Assembly (NCBI RefSeq): GCF_018873765.1
Contig: NC_057924.1
Coordinates: forward strand, 6,076,001 to 6,140,000
Length of the DNA: 64,000 nucleotides
DNA from: Telopea speciosissima
Lineage: Eukaryota > Streptophyta > Magnoliopsida > Proteales > Proteaceae
Direction: 5' to 3'
Shown: positions 1-12,400 of the stretch, in pieces
Position numbering within the stretch: position 1 is the stretch's first letter
Layout of the letters: each line of letters opens with the position of its first letter
Notes under the pieces: model-generated
Seen by the model: only the letters and a program-made list of their open reading frames with translations
The model's database searches: none
Told to the model about the DNA's origin: nothing
Translations under genes and position numbers: made by a program

Positions 1-891
1 GACCTTCAGCCCTTTGCGATTGAGCAGAATAATACAGGATTTCCAGCCTTCTGTCCATTTTTTAGGAACATTGGTTTTTTGTTCTTGAAAGTGTAGTTGA
101 TTACCTGTTCTCATGATTCATCAAGGACTTGAAATGCTTGTCTCAATCATGGAGACCAAAATAAAAATAAGAGGTATTAGTATTAGCTCTCTTCAAACCA
201 CCTTTGCTATTCCATAAAACTGGGATAACAACAAAGAAAAGAGGAAAAGCACAGTGGGGGCACTGGGGGGGTAATAACCTATTAAACTGGACCGAAAAGG
301 CAACTTGTGTAGAATTCAGTTGTCAACAAGGGAGTAGAAAAGGCGTTTCTGATGGTTCTTCCATTGGAGAAAGATATAAAAGCAATTTGTCCCAAAAATT
401 AAAGAAAATCTTAAGTAAGTCAAAAGCAGGGGTCCCTTTTTCCCGTATGATACTCGATCTAAAACATGTCTTTCTGTATAATGACACAAAACTGTAGCAC
501 TTCAATTAATACACTACAGATCACTTAAAATAAAATTAATACCCGAATAAATAAGTTCAGAAATGACACGAATGGAAGACAATACGAAGGAATCAGCTAG
601 CTAATTAGTATTTTTTTTAACTCTCGGATTCTTTAAAAAGGAAAACAGATTACTTTTCGATAATAAACAAATCAGCACTTTCCATTAAAAGTCATACCCC
701 ATGAGAGTGAGATGAAGAAAAACTCTAAAGAAGTCTGGAAAGTCCCAATAAATAATTTGTCTTTGAGATTGACGATTCAAAAGCTAAAAAGGCATTAACA
801 GTAAGTACAAAAGCGACAAGATATAAATAAACCAAAGAAGGGAACCATGAGAAACCAAAAGAAAGACAGAGTTGAGTGTTGGACAAAAAAC
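1..891 (-). other. Presumed first intron of the NRX1-like gene
   Basis: This is AT-rich sequence downstream of the donor at 891. Short open frames are present but have no recognisable domain or codon pattern. I see no thioredoxin motif (WCxxC) in any frame, so I treat the stretch as intron running off the window. Confidence 0.45.
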
Positions 892-993
892 CTGGTCTCC
901 GGAGGGAGAAACGAGAAAATCTCTGGTTTCGGAGGTCAATAATTGATGGAAGAGGCTCTTATCAGTATCAATCTCATCTGAAGAAGCATCCAT
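892..993 (-). CDS. NRX1: Nucleoredoxin 1-like, first coding exon (partial gene)
   Basis: The minus-strand ATG at 993 opens 34 codons, read as MDASSDEIDTDKSLFHQLLT followed by SETRDFLVSPSGDQ. The exon ends in CAG at 892 and is followed by a consensus donor, GTTTTT, so the intron is phase 0. Plant nucleoredoxin 1 starts with a short acidic leader, a 'LHSLLSSPARDFLV' type segment and 'GEQ', then 'VKVDSL' before the first thioredoxin fold with its WCGPC centre; this exon matches that leader. Nothing in 1-891 encodes the expected second exon, so the thioredoxin domains must lie beyond the left edge. Family role: a multi-thioredoxin-domain oxidoreductase that reduces target proteins, including antioxidant enzymes such as catalase. 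The gene is divergent from AXR1, about 5.4 kb away. The call rests on 34 residues and the splice position, so it is good but not certain. Confidence 0.68.
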
Positions 994-1223
994 GACAGAA
1001 ACTCCTGCTGCTCGTATTTCCCTCTAAACTCTCACTTTTTCTTGTATCACTTCCTTTTTCTCCTCTACTGCGGAATTGATTCCAATATCGTAATGCGATG
1101 GTGATTACTTATCAGAGATAATAAGGCGTTAACACATCTTCAGTACTGTTACTACTGTATGTAGCTCTTCATATGCATCACTATGGGTAGATGTGTCAAA
1201 AAGTAGCAGTACTACCCCGCGTT

Positions 1224-1348
1224 GGGTTCCTCTGTAGCGCGACTTAATGTGTAGCGTACCATCCGACGACAGTGTGTTGGGCTGCATGCCCGAGCACACA
1301 GGGCCGTCGGATGGTGCACTACACACTGTGTCGCGCTACAAAGGACCC
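1224..1348. mobile_element. Fold-back (hairpin) MITE, copy A
   Basis: The left arm starts GGGTTCCTCTGTAGCGCGAC and the right arm is its near-perfect reverse complement ending GTCGCGCTACAAAGGACCC. The inner arms CCATCCGACGAC and GCCGTCGGATGG continue the stem, leaving a short loop. It is GC-rich against AT-rich surroundings and lies just upstream of the NRX1-like gene. I could not define a clean target duplication, so the outer boundary is approximate. Confidence 0.65.
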
Positions 1349-1708
1349 GAATCCCCCCCCCTCAAAAAAAAGAAGCCCAAATCGGTCAAGTGACCTAGAC
1401 AAAAACTGGACCGGATCGGACCTAACCGAACAAATCCTCATCGCACTGTTTGGGACTAGGGTATGACAGAAACGTCTGAAAACTGGACAACATCAAAGCT
1501 TCCATTGATCTTCTTTTTCAATGTACAAAATTAGTTGGGCAGTTAAATGAATGATATGATAATAAGGTTCATTTTGTGATATCAATATTAGTTATCTTCT
1601 CACCGATTAGTTATTTATTGATTCCAATATTAATTATCTTCCCCTTATAATGATAAAGAATGTTTAATTTGTGACACTATTTATACATTAATTTCAATAT
1701 TAGTTATT

Positions 1709-1844
1709 GGGACAATGTTCTCTGTGCCGCAGCGCAGCCTGCACCCAGACACATGGGCAGCTTGTGCAGGGGGTAGGGTGATCATTGTGCCCACCCCCAT
1801 GTGCCTGGGTGCAGGCTGCGCTGCGGCACAGAGGACAACGCCCC
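1709..1844. mobile_element. Fold-back MITE, copy B, with 9-bp target duplication
   Basis: The arms are about 49 bp and almost perfect; the left runs through TCTGTGCCGCAGCGCAGCCT and the right is its reverse complement. The element is flanked by TTAGTTATT (1700-1708) and TTGGTTATT (1845-1853), 8 of 9 identical. A 9-bp duplication with a long inverted repeat is typical of Mutator-like (MULE) MITEs. It carries no coding sequence. Confidence 0.75.
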
Positions 1845-2282
1845 TTGGTTATTTATCTTTTCCTTACAATTTATTCATCTTTGTTCCAATTATAAGATGA
1901 ACATACCAACTCAATTTCCTTATTCCTAACTAATTGTTTACTTATTTGACTTGGGGGATATGATTTAAAGCATTTTTAGAGAATCTTTCCACACTATAGA
2001 TTAAGAATATAAGATGTCATTGTGGTTCAAGCCCCGACAAAAAAATGATCTAAACAGGTATTAACTTGATACTGAAAAATCGAAACGACTGTAAACCAAA
2101 GTTCCTTAAACGATTTGGTTTTGGTCTCACTCATTCCTATACCAAAATCGATTCAACACGACTGAAACTGAACCGAACAGACCGTTTTGACACCTCTAAT
2201 TGTGGAGGATAGGAATAGTTTCCACAACATCTAGTAAAAAAAGAGTAATAATAACCCTAGATAGGTGGATTGTAGTGAATGT

Positions 2283-2890
2283 TGGTCTTTTGGATCAAGC
2301 ACTTATCGCTACTCTAAAACCAATTAACGATAAAAAGGGCGATTATTCTCAGAGTCGCGAGGAGACCTGAACCTTCTAGGCCCAATAATCCCCCCTTCAA
2401 TGTTTGATGAGTGACTCAAACCTTTGACCTTGGCTCTGACACCAATGTTCATCTTTTGGATCAAGCATTAACCGTTACTCTAAAACCAATTGGTGGTAAA
2501 GAGAGCGCAACTTTATTTCCTTATGCAGGGCGGGCAATCAGTCCCAGAGTTGTGAATAGACACTTGTTGGAGGTACGATGTCTTGAATTCCGTTGTTTGG
2601 TTTGTAGGTTAATTGTGAAAGGGTCGTTAAGAGGCCGAAAGCATTTAAGGTCTATATGGGTATTTCGGTAAAATTTATGTATAGGGTTTCACTATAAATA
2701 TATAGCAATGGTTCTTTCTCTGTAAAGCAATCTGAGAGAGGTGTGAGGACAAGCGACTGTAAACCTATTATCCATTGATAGTGAAACAGATCTCATCTCA
2801 ATGTAGATGTAGGCAATCTTGTCGAACCACGTAAATCTTGTGTTCATTGTATGATTGTTGTTTGTGATTTCACATTTTTTTTGTATCATG
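2283..2890. repeat. Degraded LTR-retrotransposon-like sequence with an internal direct repeat
   Basis: Two related segments, 2283-2345 and 2452-2510, share a 'CTTTTGGATCAAGCA' block followed by 'ACTCTAAAACCAATT'. Just before the second, TGGCTCTGACACCAA resembles the reverse complement of an initiator-tRNA-Met primer-binding site. Further on, ACTATAAATATATAG (about 2689-2703) resembles an LTR TATA box, followed by 'GAACCACGTAAATCTTGTG', a motif I associate with plant LTR R/U5 regions. The orientations of the two parts disagree, so this is probably a rearranged or nested remnant. Boundaries are approximate. Confidence 0.4.
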
Positions 2891-2899
2891 TTAGGTTTC

Positions 2900-3945
2900 A
2901 TTTTCTATGACACTGACCTTTTAGGCCCAATAATAGATTATACCCTATTTGTTTGCACACAAAAAATAATAAAAAATACAAAGAGAAGGACCACCCTATA
3001 ATGACAATGTTGGAACTCTATTCCTCTAGGTACATAGTCTACAAATGTCATTAGAAGGACCCTACATCTTTACATATAACCAAATGAGTGTTTTTAATTG
3101 TCACCCTTTAGGTGAATTCTAAAACATATTTTGTGAAGTCACACTTCATCGACGTGATAGCTGCATATAGTTTTTAATCCTCTCCCATATTTTATGGTAT
3201 ATAATAGTGTTTGGATGTAAACAGATGTTTTTTTTCCCACCCCTGCACATGTCACAAAAATTATAGTGCTTGGATCCCAAGTATGTCATTTTCTTTTGTC
3301 AAATCCTATCGAGGGCCCATAGGCCACTAGAGGTTGACGCCCCAACTCAAGGAAGGGTTGTCAGGGATGGGGATGTGAGGGGGAGGGGAATGGGGATAAC
3401 TCGATGTTTATCCATCCGATGTGGGGGGGAGAGTCAAAACAATAACATCTCCCTAGACTTAGACTAATATTTTACTACACTAATAGCCACCATCATGCCA
3501 AGAGGCACTTCCCCCAAGTATGCCAGTTGAATAGACAAATAGCTATCCCCGAAGACAATATATTGTGAGGTCAACAAAACCCTACTTTTGAAGCAAAACT
3601 CTCATTGTTTAAAGATGAATGCTATGAGTGAAACCGTCTATAAACATTGCAAAAATGTTACCATCATACATATAGATTTTAGAAATATGAATGAAATTTA
3701 GATGTAAAAGGTTGTTGTTTTTGGTTTATGAGTTTGCACAAGGGTTTGGTGTGTACAATTAGTATTCTTGATAGGCGAAAGTTTTCCTTTAATGAAGAAT
3801 TTCCTATTGTGATTGGACTCTTGTATCATTATAACCCTCTTTCCCTCCCCCCGCCACATTGTATTGGGTTGAAAACACCCCTCCCTACTACAATCAGATG
3901 GGAATGATGCAGTGATTAGAGTCTGGATCAGCTCCACATATGTGG
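2900..3945. other. Intergenic, no gene recognised
   Basis: AT-rich sequence with short chance frames only. I see no conserved protein motif, RNA gene or clear repeat boundary. Confidence 0.5.
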
Positions 3946-3947
3946 AG

Positions 3948-5235
3948 AGTAGATATTCTCCACATATGCTTATAGGTTGACACGCGGCCAAGGAGAAACA
4001 AGCTACCTCTTATTCTATTTTTTTTAAACAAATCATAAAAAATGATGTGACCCACGTCATAATCTCTTCTCACCTTCTTCCCTGCTAATCGGCTCCCCAC
4101 CACTTCCCCTGCAAATCCCCCGACGGCCCCACCCCCCAAATCCCCCATCTTCTTCTTCCTATCCCTTTCACTTCTCCTCCTTCGTTCCTGGGTTGCAGAG
4201 AAAACGGAGACTAGCAGTCGCATCGTTGTCCCTTGCCAGATTTGGACATGTTATCGGGTTCTTTGAGGAGAAGAAGATGAGCAGTAGATTTTCTTCTCTG
4301 ATCCATACATCCATGAATACGATTTTTATGCTTTGCAATTTAACTCAAAAGGGCAGGGGAAGCAAATGGTATTCAGAACTCACTAAGATACTAGTGTTAC
4401 AATACATCTATTCGGGAGCAATTTAAGTCATTTATGAACTGCATAGATAGTGTAGCCTGGAGCACCTTGCATTGAGAGATTGAAACCTTGACTCACCCTT
4501 AAGAATGTTCTGAATCTCATGTTTAATGTTTGAATTTTCTATTAAAACAAAGATAAAGAGAGAGAGAAAGAGAGAGTTAGGTATTTTAATTTAGAGCAGG
4601 TTGAGCCGGTACGCCTTTGGGATCTATCAATTTGCCACCTTGGACCGAATAGTAGCCGAGAAAGAGTGCATAAGACTAATGGCAACCGAGTGATCACCCA
4701 CCTCACCATCTTTGAAAACCATGATGGGAACTGAAAATACTAGTGGTGAGCCGTTTGGTACATAACGAAAGTAACAAGCCGGAAGCTTGGGTTGGGAAAC
4801 AAGAGTAGGAAGAAAGGCTGGAGCTTGTGTTGGGGAACAAAAGTAGGAAGAGTTAAGAAAGTAAGTTTCTTAGTTTCATAAATAGAGGAAGGAGCTCCAC
4901 GGTGAATCGTAAATTACGGTGATAATGAAAGAGGGATATAACCACCCACTTAAAATAAACTCTCAAACTCACAAATTAGGAGGAAGCAGAGGAGGGGATT
5001 CATAAGATGTCAAGGGATTAGGGGTGGGTTGGAGTTGCAGCGGTGGGGGCGGGAGAGGGAAGAGGTGAATGGTGAGAGATGATAACGGGGAATCAAATTG
5101 AGAAGATGACATGGGTCTTACCGATTGTGTGATATTTAAAACAAAAAAAAAAAACAATTTGGAAGAAGAGGTAACCCGTTTCTTCTTGGCCACGTGTCAA
5201 CCTACCAGCATATGTGGAGCTGATATGGAGTTAGG
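3948..5235. mobile_element. Long-TIR DNA element, MULE-like, non-autonomous
   Basis: The left end (about 3957-4010) reads CTCCACATATGC, then TAGGTTGACACGCGGCCAAG, then GAGAAAC and CTACCTC. The right end (about 5168-5222) is the reverse complement with few changes (GTGTCAACCTACCAGCATAT). The terminal repeats are over 50 bp and enclose about 1.2 kb. No transposase frame is visible inside; the interior has C-rich, exon-like sequence near 4080-4200 and GA-rich sequence near 4980-5100. I could not settle the target duplication, so the outer limits are approximate by about 20 bp. Confidence 0.55.
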
Positions 5236-5879
5236 GGATTCTCTTAGAAAACCCAATTTTTTAGGGTTTATTAAGGGAAAGGGACAAGGTTCTCTGAGTT
5301 GCAGGCACAAACATAGGGAAGCTCACACCTCTATTTCTATTTCTCTCCTCATATGAAATGATCTCGCTACCTCTTATAATAAAATTCTATTTTGTCACAA
5401 GTTACAATTCATTGGTGCACTCCCATGTGCTCTTTTTTGTTTTTTGGGTTGGGATGCAAAATTCCATTACCTTAACCAAGCTTTGATTGTCAAATGAACT
5501 TGGAGACTTGTGATGCAACTAGAGCTGGCGTGGGCTAGGCACTATCATATGGTTAGCTTGAAGCCTTAGAAGGCTAAATAGTCATCTCATCCCTCCCTTT
5601 CCTATACCTTTGAATAAATCTTGTCATGCTCCTCTGCCATTCTTGGCCCCATATTCTGGGTGTGATATGGAGGAATATTTTTGTGACAATGGAATGCACA
5701 CATTAATAATCTATGATGATCTTTGTAAACAGGTAGTGGCATATCGACAAATGTTATTATTGTTACACAAACCACCAAGCCTTAAGGCTTTACTAGGGGA
5801 TGTTCCAATGTCTAAAAACATGGAATTTAGGATTGGAATCGGTCAAAAGTACCTTAGAAATATCCTAAGATAAAAAAAA

Positions 5880-6240
5880 CTCAGCAATTCTAGGGTTTCT
5901 TGGCATGAATCGATCATGTCAAATCAGTTAGAATCAAGATCAATAACGGCCCATTCACCAATCTATTATCCAATTTTTTAAACCGTGGTTGTCCCCGGCA
6001 CGGTGACAGAAATCCATAAAATAGATTCCTCTACACTCAAGGTTTTAAAATGCGGAATCACAGACGGAATTGGACAATGATGCAAGAACCCTAGAATCGA
6101 TCCACAGATCCAAAAAATGAGCAATTTCTAGGGTTTTGAGTGTGAATCGTCTGTGTCGGATCAGTCAAAATGGGGATCGGTCATGGCCACTTTCCTATAC
6201 TAACCGGCCGATTCAACGATCCGATTTTCAAAACCATGTC
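5880..6240. repeat. MITE-like repeat with 'GGTTTTAAAA' and 'AATCG' motifs, upstream of AXR1
   Basis: Segments built from AATCGATC, GGATCGG and 'CCCTAGAATCGATCC' recur in both orientations, bounded by 'TTTTTTAAACCGTGG' and 'TTTTCAAAACCATG' type ends. The same style of sequence occurs at 40990-41540 and 53416-53520. It lies within 250 bp of the AXR1 start codon and so may sit in the promoter or 5' leader. Confidence 0.35.
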
Positions 6241-6441
6241 CACAGTCCACACTGGCCTCTGGCCGCTGGGTTCGCTTTGGAGGTAAAAGTCATGGTGGTT
6301 GGAAATTACGAGAATGCCAATGCCCTCTTTGTTTTCTTGCGTTACCATCACGCAGACGAGCTCAGGAGGGAAAGGCTGTTCGGCGTTGAGCCACTGGTCA
6401 AGCTTAGTCTGTCTCCAACAATTTTATCACAGAGTCGAAAC

Positions 6442-9400
6442 ATGGCGGAGCCGAAGACCAAATACGATCGACAGCTCAGGTACTTTCCCGCCACCTTTTT
6501 TTGAATGAATAATGTGCCCTAGAGTGTTTCACTACTCCATCTCAATATTGCCCTAGCGGTAGAATTGTTACTTGATTCATTGATTGTTAGCTTCGAGCAA
6601 TATCAACTCTCTTCTGTTTGATAGTAACCGATCATTTTCAGTTGCTTTATAGGAGTTTGCCTGTGCGATTTAGTTCAAAGTAGACAATTATGTTCACTGC
6701 TCGAGTTGTGGAATTCCACTCAGTCTCTCCCTTTCTCTCTCGCTTGCTTTCATTTGCGATTGGGATTTGGTATTACAGCAAGTGGTAATTGATTAATAGA
6801 CTCTGAACCCCCTGAATTAGTTTCCTGAAAGCAAGTTCATATGAGTCGTATGAATTCAAGGGACCAATTGCGGTTGTTGTAAATTAGAGTAAACACTGCT
6901 CTGAGATGTTGGATACAAGCATATAATGACATTGGGAAACCGACATGACTACATTTGCTAATGATACAATAATGTAGAACAATAGGTTTTAATGTGGCTA
7001 TTAGAATGTGATACATCAAATGCCTCATATGTAATACTAGACAGATGAGATTGATGATGAGGAGCTGAAACATTTCTCCTAGCCCGTTACACCCCTTCTC
7101 CACCCCCCCCCCCCCCAAAAAAAAAAAACCCACTGTATCTGCTTGCGTTGTCAGATATTATATGGGGATAGAAACAAAGGAATATGCACCAAATCAGGTT
7201 TGGGTTTTTAAAAGTTTAATGTTGTCTTTTCATGTTGGATATTTTCCAATGTTTTGCCAATTCCTCTATATCGAGAAGGTGTCCCCTCTTATGTGATTTA
7301 TTGCCTATCTTCGTTCATCTCTATCATAGGTCCATTCAGAAATAATTCTATCATCCTTCCAAATTGCAATTGCAGGATCTGGGGAGAACAAGGACAGGCA
7401 GCGCTGGAAAATGCCAGCATCTGCTTATTAAATTGTGGTCCTACTGGATCTGAAACACTAAAAAATCTCGTCCTTGGTGGAATTGGAAGTATTACTGTTA
7501 TCGATGGCTCTAAAGTTGAAGCAAGCGATCTCGGGAACAACTTTATGGGTATAATTTCATCCCATTCTGTTATATGTTGTCAAATAACTATATAGTAAGC
7601 TTTATCTATCCGTACTTATGTGGTTCTCAATGCTGACAGTGGATGAATCGAGCATTGGGCAATCAAAAGCAAAATGTGTATGTGCCTTTTTGCAGGAGCT
7701 GAATGATTCTGTCAAGGCCAAATTCGTAGAGGAGTCCCCAGAGGCATTAATTGAGACGAACCCATCCTTTTTTTCTCAGTTTACTTTGGTGGTTGCAACT
7801 CAGGTACATAATCATGGTGTTAATTAACATCTGCAAATTCTCCTGGTTAAGCATTACCCGAAAGACTTTTGACTTCTTATTGGTAAAGATAGCTCCTGCA
7901 TCTCCACTGGGTTTTGTCTTTTTATGGGCCTATGGTAGTCAGGCTAGATTCTTTATAATTTTCTGAGTTTGATTTTGTTTGGCTGCTTCTCCAATTTTAG
8001 GTTTTGGGGGTTGATGCAAGTGCACTACCTTGGACCGATCCAAACCCATTTGGTCTAGGATATTTTAGGATTTTTATTTAAAATTCTATTTTGGGATTAA
8101 CATGCAATATTTTAATTTGATAGCTTAAGTGGGAGATAGCGACTAGGATTTATTTTCCTAATTAATTTGAGTTTCCAAATTAGAGTAGGTTTCCTTTTCA
8201 TTTTGTGTTTCTTTTTTATTTAAGTACATGTAACCGTGCAATTAGAACTCAGAATAGAGAATGAATTGAATATTTGTTTGTGAAGAGCTTGCGTGGCTAG
8301 GTTTGTGTGTGAACTTCTCCCTCTCCTCTTCCCATGTGATTTCTTCCCCTCCCTTGCAACTCTAAGACCCCTCTCAGGTTACCCCCTTCTTGCCTACTGG
8401 CCCTCCACCAGGTGTCTATGATTTGCAAGGCTGATTATTTGTGTGTACACTTCAAATATTATTTAATGAGGTGAAATAGGGTTCTTAACCAAATATATTT
8501 TTTTAAAAAGGAAATGGCAAAGACAAAGAAGAAAATTTGGGCCTTAGATATTTGGTGCTTTGGTGGATATATATATATCCATGTCAACAGCACATGAAAC
8601 CAGGCTTCGTTATTATAAAATGATTTTGGTAGGTCTCTTGTGTGTACGTTTATCCCTAGATGTGTATTCATGATCAAAGTAACAGTCATTAAACTTTCAA
8701 AGAAAATTGGAAAATTAGGCATATTTTCTCCCAAAATTTCTTAATTTTGGTGGACATGCTTTGATTTCAACTTGGAATTGAAATTAAGCTCTTAATGGAA
8801 ATTGAATTCCTTGGATAGGGGTTGAAAACGACACATTATGATATTAAATTTCCTCACTGAGCACGGTCTTATTGTTTTGAATCTTCTGATTATGTATAAA
8901 TTAGCCTCCTGATAGTTGACCTCCCTTTGTATCTTTGCTGATAAGTTTTTATTTGAAAATTTCTTATAACCTTATTTGTTAGCTTTATTTTGTTTAACGG
9001 CAATATCTTTGATGGAATTCCTTTTATTGCATTGTCAGCTGGTGGAAACTTCAATGCTGAAATTGGATAGGATCTGTAGGCAGGCAAATGTTATGTTGAT
9101 ATTTGCACGCTCATATGGCCTAACTGGGCTTGTTCGGATTAGTTTGAAGGTAATGTGATATAAGTGTTTTAGTTTGGCATATTTCACTATTATTGCATTT
9201 CTGACAGGGTAAATCTGTATGCAGCATTCCAAGTGATAGTAACTCTAGGACAAATGAATCCTACCCAGGAGCTCTCCTGGGTTGGATTTGCCATAATCCG
9301 CACTTTAATTTCTTCCACTTTTGGAAGGCCAAAAGACGTGATGAATTTGATGTTCTTGACTTAGGTGGTGTGCAGATGATAATTACTTTATATATTACTA

Positions 9401-12400
9401 CGGTTTGTTCCCTCTCTAATTAGGACTATAAACAACCTGAGCTGAGTTATACTGAGCTTGGCTTGGGATTGTAACTCTTTAAGTCTGGGCTAGGCTAGGG
9501 CTGAGCCTGCTTACTTAATTCCAGCAAACATTTTGCGCTGATTTAGGCAAAAAGCCCAGAAGCCTCATAGGCAGTGCTTATAGCTCAAAACTCATGAGAA
9601 ATAAGCAAAATATTAATGATTTAAAAGAAGTGCAAAACATGTGAGCTGAGCTTTTAAAATCCAACCGCAGCTCAGTTCATGAGGCTAAAAGAAAGCTGTC
9701 AAGCCAAGCTAGCTTAGCTCCTTTATAAACTTAGGCCTATAATTAGTTTAGAGTTAAAAAATTTCAATGAATATGCATAAGCGGGCATCAATTTTTTAAG
9801 TTGTGAATGGTAGGAACACAATGTTATCGAGTCAAAGCCTGATCATTTTCTGGATGATCTCCGACTGAACCATCCCTGGCCTGAGTTGAAGAGGTACACT
9901 CTTTGGTGTTGATTTCCTTTAACAAAAACTTTAATTTTTGTGGCTTTCTCTCAACCATGATTATTGATTCAGGTTTTGAGTTTCTGATTGTATATCATCC
10001 TACTACAGTTTTGCCGAAACCATTGACTTAAACGTGACAGATCCTGTGGTCCATAAGCATATACCATATGTTGTCATTCTTGTTAAGATGGCAGATGAGT
10101 GGGCCTCTAAACATGGTGGTTGCCTTCCGACAACTAGGGAAGAAAAAAAGGAGTTCAAGGTTCACATTCTTCCCACTTGGCTTGTGTCTTGTTCTCTTTT
10201 TATTTTTCTAATTATTTATTTTGATTGAGCTGAATATTGTAGGATCTTTTGAAAGCCAGGATGATTGCTTTAGATGAAGATAATTACAAAGAAGCTATTG
10301 AGGCCGCATTCAAAGTGTCCACTCCTCGAGGATTCGGTGAGTATATGATTATCAATGAGCATTGGAAACTTTTGCAGGAACTTTAAAGTTAATCAGTGAT
10401 CATGATGGGCTGACATCTACATGGTTATTTATATAGCAATGAATATATCTATGCTTAATGACATCATATATACAATAAGTGTCCTAGTCCAAAGATCAAT
10501 TGAGACTTGAAAGATTAGGTTCTGAACCAAATTTTTTTTTTTTTTTTTTGGGGGTGGGGGGTTGTTATTTCAGTGCATTCATAATTCATTGCCTTACATC
10601 ATGCATTCTTCAGCACAAGAAAAATATGGCTTTATAGGTTGGAAGTTCCTATAGCTATGTGATGTAAATGGAGAATGTGGATTTTTATTCCTTCATTCTG
10701 ATATTTATATGGATAGTCAGATACATTTTATGAATTTGGATGCCTTTTAGTAGTCAGGTGATAATTGGATATGAATTTGGATATTGATATATCCAATCTG
10801 TTTCTAATTTAATATTATGAGTAAATATTTAAATGTGAACAACTTGTTGTCACCAAAAAGTGGTGAACTAATAAGTTATAACCTTTCTTTTTTGCCCCTT
10901 GTCTTATTCCCAAAAGTCATTTGATGCAGGGATAAAAATGGGTTTTTAAAAAGTTGAAAGTCATTACTGCTGTATTTAATCCAGTTTTCATGTGAAATTA
11001 CAGGATTTACCCTCATTAAAAAAAAGCGTGTTATACTAAACGGGCAAAAAATTAAGGTTACCATCTTGTTGTAACCAACCTTGGTTACAAGGTTTTCTCA
11101 TATTTAATTTATATATATTTTTTATTTAAGATACATTTCTCATACAACCGTGGATATGCTTAGCTGATTTGAATTTTCTAATAAATGATGTATTTGCTTT
11201 GTCCCTAGGTATGTCCATTTGCATACATTTTACATGTCAATATCATGCACTGTAATCATCATAGTAAAAATTAATGGTGTAATTTCTATCAATGATGATG
11301 ACATGCTTCTTGAAGTGGAAAAGTAAAAATTGCAGAAGATGATGAATTAACCTGAATCAGGTACTGTGCTTTATTAGGTTCATGTATAGACAAATTTGTT
11401 TATGATGTGTGGTCAAGAAAATAAGTGGAGTCGTGAGTGGAAACTGTTGAGAGGAGAGGTTTTGAAATAAATGTGATTGTGACCTGAAAGCAACCTTTTT
11501 TTTTATTAACCTGCTTTTGTTCTGAGAATTATCAAACTCTTTACAAGTTCCAGCCATAGTTGTCAAATTTTTGCCTAACAACAGGGCGTGCCTTGATGCG
11601 CCTTGTGTTTCAAGACACCGAAATACCTGAAATATTGAAAATTTACGTTGGAATATGGAAAATGTACCTGTAAAATATGGTGCTCACCTTGGGCGCCTTG
11701 ACCTCACTAGCCTGGGCACCATGACGATTATGGTTCCAGCATCATCAAGAGAGTTAGTGTGGGATTCCTCAACTGTGATGGGAAAGTCTAAAGTATTGAA
11801 GGCACACAAGTTTCACTTGTTGATGTAAGATAGCCTATGGTTTCAGATTTCTAGGGCTGAACTACAAGGAAAGGAGGTGAGTAAAAGGTTAGGGAAAACT
11901 GGAGTTAAAAGAAATAGGATAAGTTAAACAAGATATAAACATGATACTGTTATGGAACTGTAAACGGTACTAATTAACATTAACTTTGAGAAACATAAAC
12001 TCATTCTAATTATTTTAGGACTCCTAACTTCACTCTCTTCCTTAAAGCAAAACAGAACTTTCAAAATTAGATACTCCTAAAATGATTCATCCGAAATTAG
12101 CAAGGTACCCAGGACTTCAAAGATTAATAAATTTGTACATCCCTTTAAATCCTACTAACTATTAGACTCTATTTTTTCCTGTCATAAGTAAACACATAAA
12201 AATGAAAAGCCTATCCCATATAAAATCAAAAGTCACTGTTTTCTTTTTTCTGGAGATTTTTATCTCTCTTTTTTGTTTCAGAGTTTTCAGGAGCTAAAAC
12301 TATAACGTGGTTGGCCTCTTTAGACGAGTCTTGTAAATTTTAGCCAATTTCTAGCAATGACATGAATATCTTTCTGTTGGCATGATCCCTTTCTTGGTAC

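Noticed and set aside
1129..1466. Overlapping short frames on both strands around the first hairpin
   Set aside because: Produced by the inverted-repeat arms being open in several frames; no independent evidence of coding.
3894..4223. 109-codon minus-strand frame with a glycine-rich stretch
   Set aside because: Lies across the terminal repeat of a DNA element; composition follows the C-rich DNA and there is no family resemblance.
6136..6508. 122-codon frame overlapping the AXR1 start
   Set aside because: AXR1 homology and the splice donor at 6480 support ATG 6442. The upstream frame runs through a MITE-like repeat, and the frame past 6480 is intron.
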